Assembly: GCA_027475525.1 (NCBI GenBank)
Contig: JAMWFC010000077.1
Coordinates: forward strand, 620,001-684,000
Direction: 5' to 3'
DNA: 64,000 nt
Source of the DNA: Macrolepiota albuminosa
Taxonomy: Eukaryota; Basidiomycota; Agaricomycetes; Agaricales; Agaricaceae
The notes under the pieces are model-generated. The model worked only from the letters and a program-made list of their open reading frames with translations, had not been told where the DNA came from and searched no databases. This document shows positions 44,030 to 54,991 of this stretch, piece after piece (the first letter of the stretch is position 1; each line of letters opens with the position of its first letter). The position numbers and the translations under genes were made by a program.

Positions 44030-45289
44030 ATGGCGCCAAACCCAGACGATGTTATCATGATACCCTTCCAGATGAAGTCAGCTCAAAGTCGTCAATCCAC
44101 TTGTAACATGGCCTATCCAGCTGGCAAGCAAAAGTTTGACAAATTCTTGCTTAATCATAGATCTACTATTGCCCTCACAAACTATGGTAAGAGGTCAGGC
44201 AGTCTATGGGATGGAAGCGATCTCCTTCAATTAGGGGCTGTTATTCAAACGTCATCATTTTGGTTTTCCCATCCAAATGGTCGAAAGGATGTTGTACCTT
44301 TTATGTCGAAAAGCCTTGATACGCTTTTGAAGGCCCTGAATGAAGAAGAGCTTCAACTTCCAGATGCGGAAATATTAAAGATTCTCAAACAGAAAGGAGC
44401 GAGCGAATCAGCGGCTTTCTACTGTGGTCTTGCTAGCATACGGCGAACGACATCCACAAAGCCTGACTATATTCAAGTCTGGCGTAACAGACTACGAATT
44501 AGGAGGGCGTCCAAGTACGAGGAAAGTTCTGCAGAAGCTACAGACTCCGCAGACCCTGACTTCAAATATGATGACGATGACAAGGTAGAGGAAGATGCAG
44601 CCCGCATCATCGATGAATCGGAAGCGAATGACGCCGCTATTGCATTCATAAGGATGGTTCTGATGGCCGTTCAGGAAGATCAAGATACTACCAATGGAAA
44701 GCCATTTCCTGCTGTCAAACGTTCTTCCGGCAAATATCAGAACATCCCGACAACCTTAGGAACCTATACCTGTTGGACAGATGGCAGTATTGTTGTCAAG
44801 GCGTTCTCCGAGTCCATCAAAGTTTGGACACCCAATGTTGTTGCCATTACCGAAGTTGAAGTCAAGCGTCGTCAAAATATCCATATCTTACCCCAACATA
44901 TATCTCAGCTCAATGCCCAGATGTATCGAATCGCACTTGCATACAAAGAATCAAGTGCTGCAAAGGATTATAAGGATATTTCCAAGAGGGATAGGACAAT
45001 ATATCTGGTCTGTATGAATGGGAAGCACTTCAGAGCGTGCTGGGTAACCTATGACGTTCAATGGCTCAACTGCCTCTTTGGTCCATTTTCCAGGCTTGGA
45101 GCCGTGACACCTACCGAGAGGAAGACAAGGCTCAAGTTACAAAATTTCTATTACACTGAAGCATTTCCTCTAGACACTTCAGTTGGCCGAGAAGAAGCAG
45201 CAAAAATTCTCCTCTACATCGCCTTTTGTGTCGTCAGAATTAATTATGAGTACAACAAGGTTGCTCGACCACCCTCAGGCTCCATGTGA
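44030..45289 (+). CDS. Single-exon gene, possible PD-(D/E)XK nuclease-like core
   Basis: ATG at 44030, 419 residues, TGA end, no introns. The middle has an acidic run (DSADPDFKYDDDDKVEEDA). Near residues 270-290 sits VVAITEVEVKRR, which fits the E-x-K part of PD-(D/E)XK folds, after predicted strands (TCWTDGSIVVKAF). IYLVCMNGKHFRACWVTY follows. Large intronless families of this kind occur in mushrooms. The nuclease assignment is only a motif guess. A 30-bp block of its 3' end (TACAACAAGGTTGCTCGACC and on) is repeated 60 bp downstream. Confidence 0.6.
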   Translation: MAPNPDDVIMIPFQMKSAQSRQSTCNMAYPAGKQKFDKFLLNHRSTIALTNYGKRSGSLWDGSDLLQLGAVIQTSSFWFSHPNGRKDVVPFMSKSLDTLLKALNEEELQLPDAEILKILKQKGASESAAFYCGLASIRRTTSTKPDYIQVWRNRLRIRRASKYEESSAEATDSADPDFKYDDDDKVEEDAARIIDESEANDAAIAFIRMVLMAVQEDQDTTNGKPFPAVKRSSGKYQNIPTTLGTYTCWTDGSIVVKAFSESIKVWTPNVVAITEVEVKRRQNIHILPQHISQLNAQMYRIALAYKESSAAKDYKDISKRDRTIYLVCMNGKHFRACWVTYDVQWLNCLFGPFSRLGAVTPTERKTRLKLQNFYYTEAFPLDTSVGREEAAKILLYIAFCVVRINYEYNKVARPPSGSM

Positions 45290-45714
45290 CCAAAGCATTC
45301 TTGCTACAAGTACGACAAGGTTGCTCGACCACCCTCAGGCCAATTGAATGTATTTCTTTTAATGTTTTACCTGTTACATTGTTCTGTGTATTTTAGGCCG
45401 TTTCTATAACAATATAGATGCGTCTCTATTACGTCCTGAATGCAAATGAATCTTCCCTACCCTGACAAATCGTTGTCTCCAGTAGCGCTCAAGTGGCTGG
45501 CATGGGAAAGCGGAACATGTCCTCTTGGGGAGCAATAAGGAGCAGGCTGTGCTATATATGTGAATGTCAACAAGACTCAGGCTTGCCTAGGGCTTTCCCT
45601 GGTGCCCAAGAGACTGACGATAAACTCAGTCTGAGTTGTTCATCAATTCATTCTGTGGATCACATAGAATTGAATTGTGTCCGACCACAACTTCTGTTTT
45701 GCGTTTCCTTCACG
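45290..45714. other. Intergenic
   Basis: Begins with the repeated 3' end of the previous gene, then spacer. A fragment near 45490-45540 (GCTCAAGTGGCTGGCATGGG) resembles a piece of the tandem family near 48070-48120. Confidence 0.45.
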
Positions 45715-46860
45715 ATGGACTATGTCCAGGTCGAGACTGATGACGTGAGTTTCTCCTTTGCTGACCTGACTCCGTCGTTAAACGGTCTTTGTAGAGGCTT
45801 GAGGAAGGCCCTGAGGGCTTGCAATTCAAATGCAAGGCATTCTCAATATGACTTTGTGCAACCATTCATCGCATTTATCTTAGCTTCCCTCGGTGCAGAT
45901 GGAGGTGCTGGAGATAGAAACACACGCTCACAAGGGAGGTCTCCCGGTCTGGGCAACACAGACAGAGATACGGTTTGTCACGTTTACACCATTCGAACAG
46001 CATAGGCTGACGATCGAGCAGGATACCTTCCGGAACAGCGCAAAGCCATGGGAGGCTTTTGGACAGTCGAGTACTACCAACTATATTAATTTTTATCTTG
46101 ACACACAGACAGTACGTTTCCAGGCATCTCGTAGTGGATAATGTGATATTTACTCAAACCAGGTATCAAAAAGGTGTGATGCTACCCTCATCCCAACGTC
46201 CGCGAAATACCTCTCTATGCACCTTAATCTTCCTGATCTTTACGGTCCTTTCTGGACTCTAACAGCTTTTATTTGTACCCTCTTCTTGTCATCAAGTCTC
46301 GCAGCTTCAATATCAACATACCTTTCCGTTCCTCGGACGGAATACAACTATGATTTTACTCTGCTTTCCGTTGCAGTAACAATTGTGTACACATAAGGTA
46401 TCGGCCTTCCCATGCTGCCTTGGGATGGTTTACGGTATCTGAGCGTCGGGGAATGAAGCGTAGTCGATGGCGGTTGCAATGTAGGGTTATTCCCAATTTG
46501 TCTGGATCCCTGTTTCTGTGCGTTTCCTATGTCCTTACAGTCCGTTCAACATTTGGGCTAACACGGTTCTCCAGCTTATGACACATCTCGCCCATATTCC
46601 CAGTACAAGTGCCTCATCATCTGCTCTGAGCGGAAAGTCAGCTCCGACGTCCTGCATCGTTTCGACCTCATCCTGCCTTCGGCATCATCACGATCCATGC
46701 CATTGCCGTCGTGCTCCAACTCTTCCCAAGCCTCTACCTCATCAATAATATCAACTCCTGGCCCGTAGAGCTGACCACAAGAAGCAGGGACAGCTCTAAC
46801 GCGCAAGCAATACGCAAGCAATACAGGTATCTTTGCTGGACTTGGGATCAAGGCTCTGCA
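45715..46860 (+). pseudogene. YIPF1/2-like (Yip1 family) gene, decayed
   Basis: Exon 1 (45715-45744, MDYVQVETDD) joins across a GT-AG intron to 45795 (RLEEGPEGLQFK). Farther on, the Yip1 core reads DLYGPFWTLTAFICTLFLSS then LLSVAVTIVYT, followed by GLRYLSVGE. Yip1-family proteins are multi-span Golgi/endosome membrane proteins that act with Rab GTPases. Broken points: a frameshift near 46090, TAA after IVYT, TGA for tryptophan after SVGE, and loss of frame from about 46500. Confidence 0.7.
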
Positions 46861-47375
46861 TGGGTGTGAGCATCGGTATGGGCATTCGTGTGGGTGTTAG
46901 TGGGACGCAGCGGAGCGGATGAGGGCAATAGGGCGGAGAAGGAGGATGCGAGTACTAGTGTCGAGGCGTGGTCGAGGAGAGCGGCCAAAGGATCATCGAG
47001 GCCTACCGATTACATTGTTAGCACAGCCTCGTAGTAGGTGCGTTCAAGAGATCTTCGTTCACTTGTTTTGAATGTATTTTTACTCATAGTGAGGATAACT
47101 GTTTACTCAGTTTCAGACTACTTTCACGCATCGCCTTTTTTTACTTCCCTGTACATTCCTGTCATTCTTCCAGATACTGTCATTCTAAGAAATGAAAAGA
47201 CTAGTATTTCGATGCATTGTGGAGGATTCGTACATTTGAATCCTAGAGTATTTACGAGGACAAAAATTGACCAGTATCGAGTGAAGTATATTTAAAGTGA
47301 ATACAGGATGACAGGGTCACTCAGACATGAACACAACCTGTAAAACAGTCACAGGGCCTCCTTAAATGACAACAG
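46861..47375. other. Spacer leading into family copy 3
   Basis: First part purine-rich with no gene; from about 47020 it is a diverged copy of the family spacer seen at 42240-42530. Confidence 0.6.
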
Positions 47376-48254
47376 TTAAATGGTCGCGAGTCTACTGTAA
47401 CGAAAGCGCCGGATCTTAGCACCTTCGTCGATAAGGCCCACAAGGACCCGGAAGAGATCAACTTCGTTCCAGTCGCAGTCAGGATTGGTAGGGATGTCGA
47501 TAACTTCGCGACTAAGTTTGATAGGTTCCAGCGTCTCGCGACCTTCCCTGAGAGCAGTAACCGTATCGGACGGAACCCAGCCAGTCAATAGCACCAATTT
47601 CCGGTGGGTGGCGGTGGGATACATGACGTGGGCCTAAAAAAGCAATCAGGATGAGTATCGTGCTCAAAATTGAAGAAGACCTCGATATACCTTATAGACT
47701 CCATCTGGTCCACCAGAATAACCCTTCTGATCGTCAGCCATTGCTATCAAAGTAGCAATATCAAACGCATCTGTAGAAACTTCATCCTGTGGGATGTTCT
47801 CCAAATCTGGAATCAGCTCAAGACGCTCTTCGTAGCGTGCTTCGCTGTTAGTAAGATGAAAGATAGGTAACCCGTTGACTGAGCAGCCTAGAAGCAATGG
47901 AACATCAAAGTCTTCGCCATTGACCGCAATCGTGTGAGAACCGGAGTTTTCGACAGAAGTCTGCCTGTCAATGCCAATCATGCCCATGGTATAGTTGATT
48001 GTTTCCCGTAACTGCATGTATGGCTCGTCTACCGTACCCTGACCAATCGTTGTCTCCAGATGATGCATATAGCGCTCAAGTGGCTCGCGCGGGAGGGAAA
48101 GTGGGACACGTCCTCTCGGGGAGCGATAAGCAGCAGGTCCAGGGATAATGAGGGCTTCGATGTCTTGTGATGACCATAGGGCTGGGTCGGATTGATCCAT
48201 CGAGCGGTTATGAAGAGGATTGTGCCTAAGGGGCTTGAAGATGTTCCTACCCAT
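47376..48254 (-). CDS. Tandem family, copy 3 (unknown, two exons)
   Basis: Exon 1 is 48254-47691, followed by a 57-bp GT-AG intron at the same place as in copy 2, then exon 2 47633-47376. Shared blocks are RSMDQSDPALWS, ALIIPGPAAYRSPRGRVP, PIFHLTNS, IPQDEVSTDAFD, GPDGVYK and AHVMYPTATHRKLVLLTGW. It reads through without stops and may be functional. Its C-terminus is a few residues longer than copy 2. Confidence 0.75.
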
Positions 48255-48895
48255 CTCGTCCTTGTGTGCTCGTGTCTAGTATACAAAATGAGTTACGAAG
48301 TTGAAACGAAGTTTTCATGAAATCAGAGTCCCCGACGATCACGTGTGTCAACACCCTTTCTCACACAAAATCGCTGACGACATCAGAAATCAGACTGTTT
48401 CTACAATTTCTGGACTACCCACCACGCCTTCTGTATTATTTATGGGACAGGCTACTTCATGTATTGGGGAGATGCTGTGTGGCACAGTGTCCCTGACCTC
48501 ACATTCCAACAACATCGTTGTCATGGCCTCGTATCGCAAGGGATCTTCGTTCACTTGTTTTATATGCATTTTTAGATACTTTTTTACTCAGTTGCAGACT
48601 ACTTTCACAAATCACCTTTCTTTACTTTTCCGTGTATTCTTGCCGTTCTTCCAGATATATTCATTCTATAAAATGAAAAGACTAGTATTTCAACGTATTA
48701 TGGAGGATTCGTACGATTGAACCACGGAGTGGTCTGATACAGGGATCTACAAAGACAAAAATTGACCAGTGTCAAGTAGAGTATAGAGTGAATACAGGAT
48801 TACAGGTCAGACATGAGGACACCATGATCACTTGTAAAACAGTATACGCAACAGAGACTTCTTCAACAAGAAAAGTGATCGTAACACCTCTGCAA
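48255..48895. other. Spacer between family copies 3 and 4
   Basis: A diverged copy of the family spacer. A block with TCCCTGACCTCACATTCCAA (about 48490) is shared with 42190, inside copy 1. No gene seen. Confidence 0.6.
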
Positions 48896-49415
48896 CTATA
48901 CGGCCGAAGACATAGCAGCTTCTTCAATAAGATCTACAAGGACTTGGAAGAGATCAATTTTTTTCCAGTCGCAGTCAGGATTGGTAGGGATGTCAATGAC
49001 TTTGCGGCAAAGTTTAATAGGCTCCAGCATCTCGTGACCTTCCTTGAGAGCAGTAACTGTAGCAGACGGAACCCAGCCAGTCAATAGCACCAATTTCCGG
49101 TAGGTGGCAGTGGGATACATGACGTGGGCCTAAAAAAGCAATCAGGATGAGTATCATGCTCAAAATTGAAGAAGACCTCGACATACCTTGTAGACTCCAT
49201 CTGGTCCTTCAGAAAACTTCTTCTGGTTATCAACCTGTGCTATCAGAGCAGCAACATCAAACGCATCCGTGGAAACTTCATCCTGTGGGATATTCTCCAA
49301 ATCTGGAATCAGCTCATGACGCTCTTCATAGCGCAAGAGGCTGTGAGTAAGATGAAATATAGGTAACTCATTGTCAGTGACTGAACAGCTTAGAGTAAAT
49401 GGAATATCGAAGTAT
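48896..49415 (-). pseudogene. Tandem family, copy 4, C-terminal part
   Basis: Exon 2 (49130-48896) and the end of exon 1 (from 49187 up), with a 56-bp intron between, closely follow copy 2. The copy is split: an unclassified insertion at 49416-49713, a short stretch at 49714-49774, copia D (49775-54686), then the N-terminal part at 54687-54931. Confidence 0.8.
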
Positions 49416-49713
49416 ATTTATCAAGCCAGACTCTAGAACCCACGATACGACTAGTAAATAGTCAAAAGAATCCTCAGTGTAACGTCGTGATGACAGTAAA
49501 CAACTATATTTTTCATACCTAGTAAATAGTCAAAAGACTATTCCCTATTAGAAACAAACTGATACGTAGTAATAGAAATACTCACATCCTCAGTGTAACG
49601 TCGTGATGACAGTAAACAACTGAGGATGATGTGTCGCTCGAGCATGCTTCTAAGTTCTAATCATGTGACCACGTAGTAAAACTGACCCAAACAGGATAGT
49701 ATCTGTAACAATA
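49416..49713. mobile_element. Unclassified insertion of about 298 bp in family copy 4
   Basis: Aligning copy 4 with copy 2 by eye, the family sequence stops after AAGTAT (to 49415) and resumes at TCCATTAAC (49714). The inserted DNA is AT-rich and non-coding. It has two internal direct repeats: AGTAAATAGTCAAAAGA at two places 68 bp apart, and TCCTCAGTGTAACGTCGTGA at two places 116 bp apart. It may be a small non-autonomous element. Exact ends and target duplication are unclear. Confidence 0.55.
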
Positions 49714-49774
49714 TTCCATTAACTACGATCTTGTCAGAGCCGCAATTTATGACAGGAATCTGCCTGTCACGGCC

Positions 49775-50148
49775 TGTTGAGGATAAGGGACTTCTGCGAC
49801 TGTACGTCATATCTTGGATATAAAGTGACGCTTTTCCTTTTATAGATACTTCTCAATCATTATTGCACGTGCCGGTCCTGGAGACCAGAGCGATCGGTAT
49901 TTGCTAGTCTTTGGAAAAACCTTAAAATATTTTACTACTTATTTTACAATACCCACAGAAAGCCACCCTCAGTCGTACTACGCATATACTTGTGTGCTGA
50001 GGGTGAGCAGACCTTACTTATCTTATCACAATTATTCGTACTCATTATATCTGTAGACTAAGACATCTGTATTTGTCTACAGGTAATATCAGTCGTACTA
50101 CACATATACTTGTGTGACTGAGGACTAAGACATCTGTATTTGTCTACA
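49775..50148 (+). repeat. D: 5' LTR
   Basis: 374 bp from TGTTGAGG to TCTACA. The second half contains two copies of a block with AGTCGTACTACNCATATACT and of GACTAAGACATCTGTATTTG. The interior starts GGTTATAGGCCCC. Confidence 0.95.
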
Positions 50149-50263
50149 GGTTATAGGCCCCGTTTTGCACTCCCACTTCGCGATATTTTTTTTCGTCGAG
50201 CCACTGCTCCGATACTACGACTCAACACCACTACCACACGCTCCCACACCACGTTCCACATAA

Positions 50264-51475
50264 ATGGCAGACATGGCGACAAACTCATCCAACCCACCGA
50301 ACTTCCCTGAAGAGGCACACTTCGACGGCACCAATTACGCCACATTCAAAAATCGAGTCATGATAGCCACGAGAGCACGAGGCGCTTGTGGTTATCTAGA
50401 AGGCACGATAACAAAACCATCAGTCACATCCGACACAAAAGATATTGAGGCAAAATCCACCGAGTGGTCATCGAGGTATCCGTCACTTGAGGAATGGGAA
50501 GAGAGGGACGCCTGGACCCTAGGACTCATCATATACAATACCAAAAATCCTGTGGGTCTGGGAATCAAAATGGATGGGTCAGTGGCAGATGCCTGGAAAA
50601 CCTTAAAAGAAAATTACGGGGTATTCTCCGAGATTGCCGCCATGAACGCCGAAAAACGCCTACGCGCCACCGAGTTCTCAGATGGTATGGACTTCCTAAA
50701 GCATGTGGAAGACCTCAGAGTAAAATGGGAGGCTGCGACTGAAAGAGGAGCTAAGATAGACGACGGTACCTTCTGTACTATCTTGATAGCTTCCCTACTG
50801 GAATCCTGGAATGCAGTCATCGCAGGACTGTACTCAATGACTCAGTCAAAAGACGTCATTGCAGCACTCACCACGCACTGGGACCGTGTCATACTTCAAA
50901 AGCAAAAGGCAGGTATCTCAGCTACAGCTATGCAGGCACAATCAAAACAGAGACTCGTGTGTATAAACCCCAATTGTCGTAGAAACGGCCACGCAATTGA
51001 GAACTGCTACTGGAAAAGAGGAGGCAAGGAAGGTCAATTCCCGCCGAACTTCAGGAACAGGAGCAAGATCTCCCGAACCCCATTGAGCAACTCACTGGCT
51101 ACATTTCAGACCACTGCCCCAGCTGCAAATGTCGCCAACTCCAGCCAAACACAGACTCCCATGGAACCCCACGTCACTTATGCATTGTCTGCAACCACCC
51201 AAGTGCCCGCAGGCACACCGATCCCTACCTATGCTGATTCAGGGGTGACCAATCATTTCTTCGTGGAAAGAGATATGTTTTCTGACTACGAGGAACTCCC
51301 TACTCCTATTGAGGGCCGTGCCGCACTAAAAGGGGCATCTTTTTGCGTCGTAGGACGAGGAACAGTGAGGAGGGTCTGTACAACAGCCCAAGGGTTGTCA
51401 GCACTTGTGTTTAGGAACGCATTACATGCACCAGGACTTACCTCCAATTTGATCTCGATCAACAAATTTGACTAG
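50264..51475 (+). CDS. D: gag and protease
   Basis: ATG at 50264, 403 residues to TAG at 51473-51475. Gag shows the copia-type WSSRYPSLEEWEERDAWTLG region and a CX4CX4HX4C knuckle (CINPNCRRNGHAIENC). Protease motif YADSGVTNHFF. The TAG interrupts a reading that goes on in the same frame (AGFNVVFGGGYV), so gag-pol was originally one ORF. Confidence 0.88.
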   Translation: MADMATNSSNPPNFPEEAHFDGTNYATFKNRVMIATRARGACGYLEGTITKPSVTSDTKDIEAKSTEWSSRYPSLEEWEERDAWTLGLIIYNTKNPVGLGIKMDGSVADAWKTLKENYGVFSEIAAMNAEKRLRATEFSDGMDFLKHVEDLRVKWEAATERGAKIDDGTFCTILIASLLESWNAVIAGLYSMTQSKDVIAALTTHWDRVILQKQKAGISATAMQAQSKQRLVCINPNCRRNGHAIENCYWKRGGKEGQFPPNFRNRSKISRTPLSNSLATFQTTAPAANVANSSQTQTPMEPHVTYALSATTQVPAGTPIPTYADSGVTNHFFVERDMFSDYEELPTPIEGRAALKGASFCVVGRGTVRRVCTTAQGLSALVFRNALHAPGLTSNLISINKFD

Positions 51476-52700
51476 GCCGGGTTCAACGTAGTGTTTGGAG
51501 GGGGATACGTCCGCTTCCAGGACCCAGCTGGGAAGGAAATCCTGCGTGGAAAAGGCATGGGGGGGATGTACCTGCTTAGCGAGTTGGGAGGGCCAGACTC
51601 ACCCAGGGCCATGGTAGCTAGGTCACAAGTCAAACCTGCGAATCTGGAGATCTGGCACAGGAGATTCGGTCATGCGAGCATGGCAACCATCAAAAGCGCA
51701 CTAGCATGAAACTTGTTAGACGGGCTAGTGGTCAGGGGTGAACTGACCATGCCAGGTATATGCAAAGACTGCATATACGGCAAGCATGCCACATGCCTGT
51801 ACAATGCTACCGTGGAACCCGAGGGTGCTCCGAATGACTGCGTGCATATCAATCTGTGGGGACCAGCCAGTGTGACGTCAATGGGAGGAGCTATGTATAT
51901 GATGGTGGCTGTGGATGGAGGGTCCTCACACTTATCAGTATTCTTCCTGACCAGAAAGGACTCAAACACCACACTTACGGCTCTTACCTTCCAAAGGAAT
52001 TATGGGCTGAGGCAGCAGTGGCACAGGTCCACACCCGGAACCTACTCCCATTGTCACGACACCCTAACACCATCCCGAAGGAGGTCTGGACTGGCCGACA
52101 TCAGCACGTGGATCACCTTTGCCCCTGGGGATGTCTAGCCTGGGCAAAGGTCCCAGAGGAACTCATACGCTCGAAGCTGGATCCTAGGTCAGTTAAGGCA
52201 AGACTTGTGGGCTATGCTAACAGTGGTTACCGGCTGTATGATCCAAGGTCAAGGACCATCGTGACATCGCGTGATGTAATCTTCGAAGAAGGCATTGGGC
52301 ACCGCCCGCTGATGGTACTGGATGAGATGAGGGACGACGAGACACCGCACGAGACAACCTTGCCAGCACCCTCTGCCCCAGGCCTTCTACTCCCACACCA
52401 ACCTGTAGCGCTGAGAATCAGGCAAGGTGATGGCCCCCTTTACCCCGACGACACACTCGACCATGTGGCGTCTGATAACCGGGCACTTATCCCGGCCCCT
52501 CCAGCCCGCACCATACCTGATGCCCCACCACCACCACCGCGACGTTCTACACGCCTGGCCAGACCAACACCTGCCTTAGTTGCTGCGAAGGAGACCCTGC
52601 AGAGGGAGCAGGATGCACGTGAAAATGGCGAGGAATGGGCAACAGATCGAATGCCTGGTGCCCTGCTAGCCGAAGGACCCTTCAGCTACTTATCGACCCT
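51476..52700 (+). pseudogene. D: integrase with internal deletion
   Basis: A gag-pre-integrase segment (LEIWHRRFGHASMATIKSAL) runs into TGA at 51707-51709 where arginine is likely. Then CKDCIYGKHA and the first part of the core (HINLWGPASVTSMGGAMYMM). Near 51990 the reading jumps to LPKELWAEAAVAQVHTRNLL in another frame: the part that should hold the second D and the E of the core is gone. A linker with RARLVGYAN-like sequence (KARLVGYANSGYRLYD) follows. Confidence 0.85.
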
Positions 52701-54317
52701 GAGTCCCGATGATGAGATGGGAGTACCGAAGACCCACAAGGAAGCAATGCAACGACCCAACCTGTGGCAACCCGCCATGGACGAGGAGCTGAAGGTTATG
52801 GCAGACCGGGGAGTCTTTGAGCTGGTAGATGAGTCAATGGTACCATTGGGGAAGAATGTGGTTGGTTGTGCCGCTGGGTGTACACGAACAAATTTAATGC
52901 GGATGGGGAGATCATGAGGCACAAGGCAAGGCTGGTTGCGAAGGGGTTCTCTCAGGTAGCTGGTGAGGACTTTGACGAAACTTATGCGGCAGTTGTGCGG
53001 CTCAAATCTCTTCGTATGTTGGCAGCAATTGCGGCGCAGGAAGGGTTTGAGATATGGCAGATTGACTTCATATCAGCTTACCTCAACAGTATTCTGGAAC
53101 ATGAAATATACATGTGGCTACCCCCAGGCTTTCCGAGAGGGGAGGGGAAATTGGCTAGGCTCCAGAAAACCCTTTATGTGCTGATGCAGGGCGGATACGA
53201 CTGGTACTGGACACTAGATGGTACCTATTCGGATCTGGGTTACACAAGATCTTGAGCGGACCCTTGCATTAGGTCGAGGAAGGTCGGGGATGAAGTCACA
53301 ATCACAAACACCTTCAATAACGACACGTTCAGACTATCTTCGACAAAAAAGGGAGCACAACTCGCAAAGAAAGAACTGGCTAGGGCGTACGAAACAAAGG
53401 ACTTGGGTCAACCCACACTCATCCTCGGGATGGCAATCTACCAAGACCCTCACACCCGATCAATCTCCCTATCCCAGAAAGCTTACCTTGCAAGAGTTCT
53501 AGAACGTTTCGGCATGGCAAACTGCAATCTGAGATACACGCCACTGCCATCAGGAACAATACTCACGAATGACTTGTCTCCCAAAAACAAAGCCGAACAA
53601 GCCTTTATGTGTGACAAACTGTACCGACAACTGCTGGGGGCCCTGATGTGGGCACAAGCGGCAACTTGACCCGACCTATCATTTGCTATGACCATCCTCG
53701 CTAGATTCCAAGCTGACACTGGCCCGGCACACTGGAAAGCCCTCCTGCATGTGCTTGCATACGTGAAAGGAACCCTGGATCATCGTATTGTGTACTCAAA
53801 AGATCTGGGAGGGACAACTAAGCCTACAGGGTACGTAGATGCAGACTACGAAGGTGATCTAGACACATGACGGTTGACATCGGGGTACATCTTCATGATG
53901 GCCGGCGGACCAGTATCCTGGAGCTCAAAGCACCAGCAGACAGTTGCCCTCTCCACAACCGAAGCCGAGTATATGGCTATGATGCACGGATCCCAGCAGG
54001 CCTTATGGATGCACAATTTTCTTGCTGAGATCGGCCTTGGGCAACCTCTCCCTGCCAAGCTGTTTGTCGACAACAATTCATCCATCGCTTTAGCTCAATC
54101 CACCAAGGGACATGCATGTGCAAAACACATCGATATAAGGCATCACTACATCCGTGAGCGCGTACAAGAAGGCGATATTGAAGTCAACCACATTTCCTCA
54201 TCCAAAAACTTAGCCAACATCTGTACCAAGGCTCTCCCTCGGGCACTCCATGAACATCTTGTAGGACTCATAGGATTGAAGAACCACGACAGTCACATAA
54301 GTCAGGGGGAGTGTTGA
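52701..54317 (+). pseudogene. D: reverse transcriptase and RNase H
   Basis: RT starts around EEL/VFELVDE, shifts frame near 52870 (WVYTNKFNADGEIMRHKARL), and has IDFISAYLNSILEHEIYMWL. A further shift near 53240 precedes ITNTFNDDTF (the xxDD box) and KDLGQPTLILGMAIYQDP (one base off frame near 53400). TGA codons at 53667-53669 and 53868-53870 fall where arginine is expected (T-R-PDLSF and DT-R-R). RNase H: ALSTTEAEYMAMMHGSQQAL, LFVDNNSSIALAQ, HIDIRHHYIRERV. Confidence 0.88.
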
Positions 54318-54686
54318 GGATAAGGGACTTCTGCGACCGTATGTCATATCTTGGATATAAAGTGACGCTTTTCCTTTTATAGATACTTCTCGATTGTTAT
54401 TGCACATGCTGGTCCTGGAGACCAGAGTGATCGGTATTTGCTAGTCTTTGGAAAAACCTTAAAATATTTTACTACTTATTTTACAATACCCACAGAAAGC
54501 CACCCTCAGTCGTACTACACATATACTTGTGTGACTGAGGGTGAGCAGACCTTACTTATCTTATCACAATTACTCGTACTCATTATATCTGTAGACTAAG
54601 ACATCTGTATTTGTCTACAGGTAATATCAGTCATACTACACATATACTTGTGTGACTGAGGACTAAGACATCTGTATTCGTCTACA
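54312..54686 (+). repeat. D: 3' LTR
   Basis: 375 bp partner of 49775-50148; the first difference noticed is CGACTG against CGACCG near the start. It is preceded by the purine tract CAGGGGGAG and followed by cggcc. Confidence 0.95.
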
Positions 54687-54931
54687 CGGCCAATCATAGA
54701 CATGGTGTAGTCGATTATGTCAAATAACTCCATGATTATCTCATCGTCGCTGTACTTCTGACAAATTATTGTCTCCAGGTGATGCATATAGTTCTTGACT
54801 GGTTGATGGTAGGGGAAAACTGGAACACGTCCTCTTGGACAATGATAAGAAGCAGGTCCAGGGATAATGAGGGCTTCAATGTCTTGTGGTGACCATAAAG
54901 CTGGGTCGGATTTATCCAATGAGCGGGGCAT
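54687..54931 (-). pseudogene. Tandem family, copy 4, N-terminal part
   Basis: From ATG at 54931: RSLDKSDPALWSPQDIEALI, the RGRVPVFPYHQP block and TMSMIG, running into the copia LTR. It matches copy 2 and continues at 49774-48896. The upstream part (to about 54990) still matches copy 2 until the Helitron boundary. Confidence 0.85.
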
Positions 54932-54991
54932 AAAAGGGATTGCAAAGAGGCATGGTAGGCCTTAAATTAAGGTGTTGGAATATTTCTCACA

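Larger units (their letters stand above)
49775..54686 (+). mobile_element. Copia element D, defective
   Basis: LTRs at 49775-50148 (374 bp) and 54312-54686 (375 bp) with TG/CA ends and a few differences. Perfect 5-bp target duplication cggcc (49770-49774, 54687-54691). The interior reads gag, protease, integrase, RT and RNase H in Ty1/copia order, with several stops and an integrase deletion. Inserted into family copy 4, whose sequence continues on both sides. Confidence 0.95.

Noticed and set aside
45251..45340. 30-bp repeat at the 3' end of the 44030 gene as a target-site or LTR relic
   Set aside because: The copies are 60 bp apart with a mismatch and no element between them.
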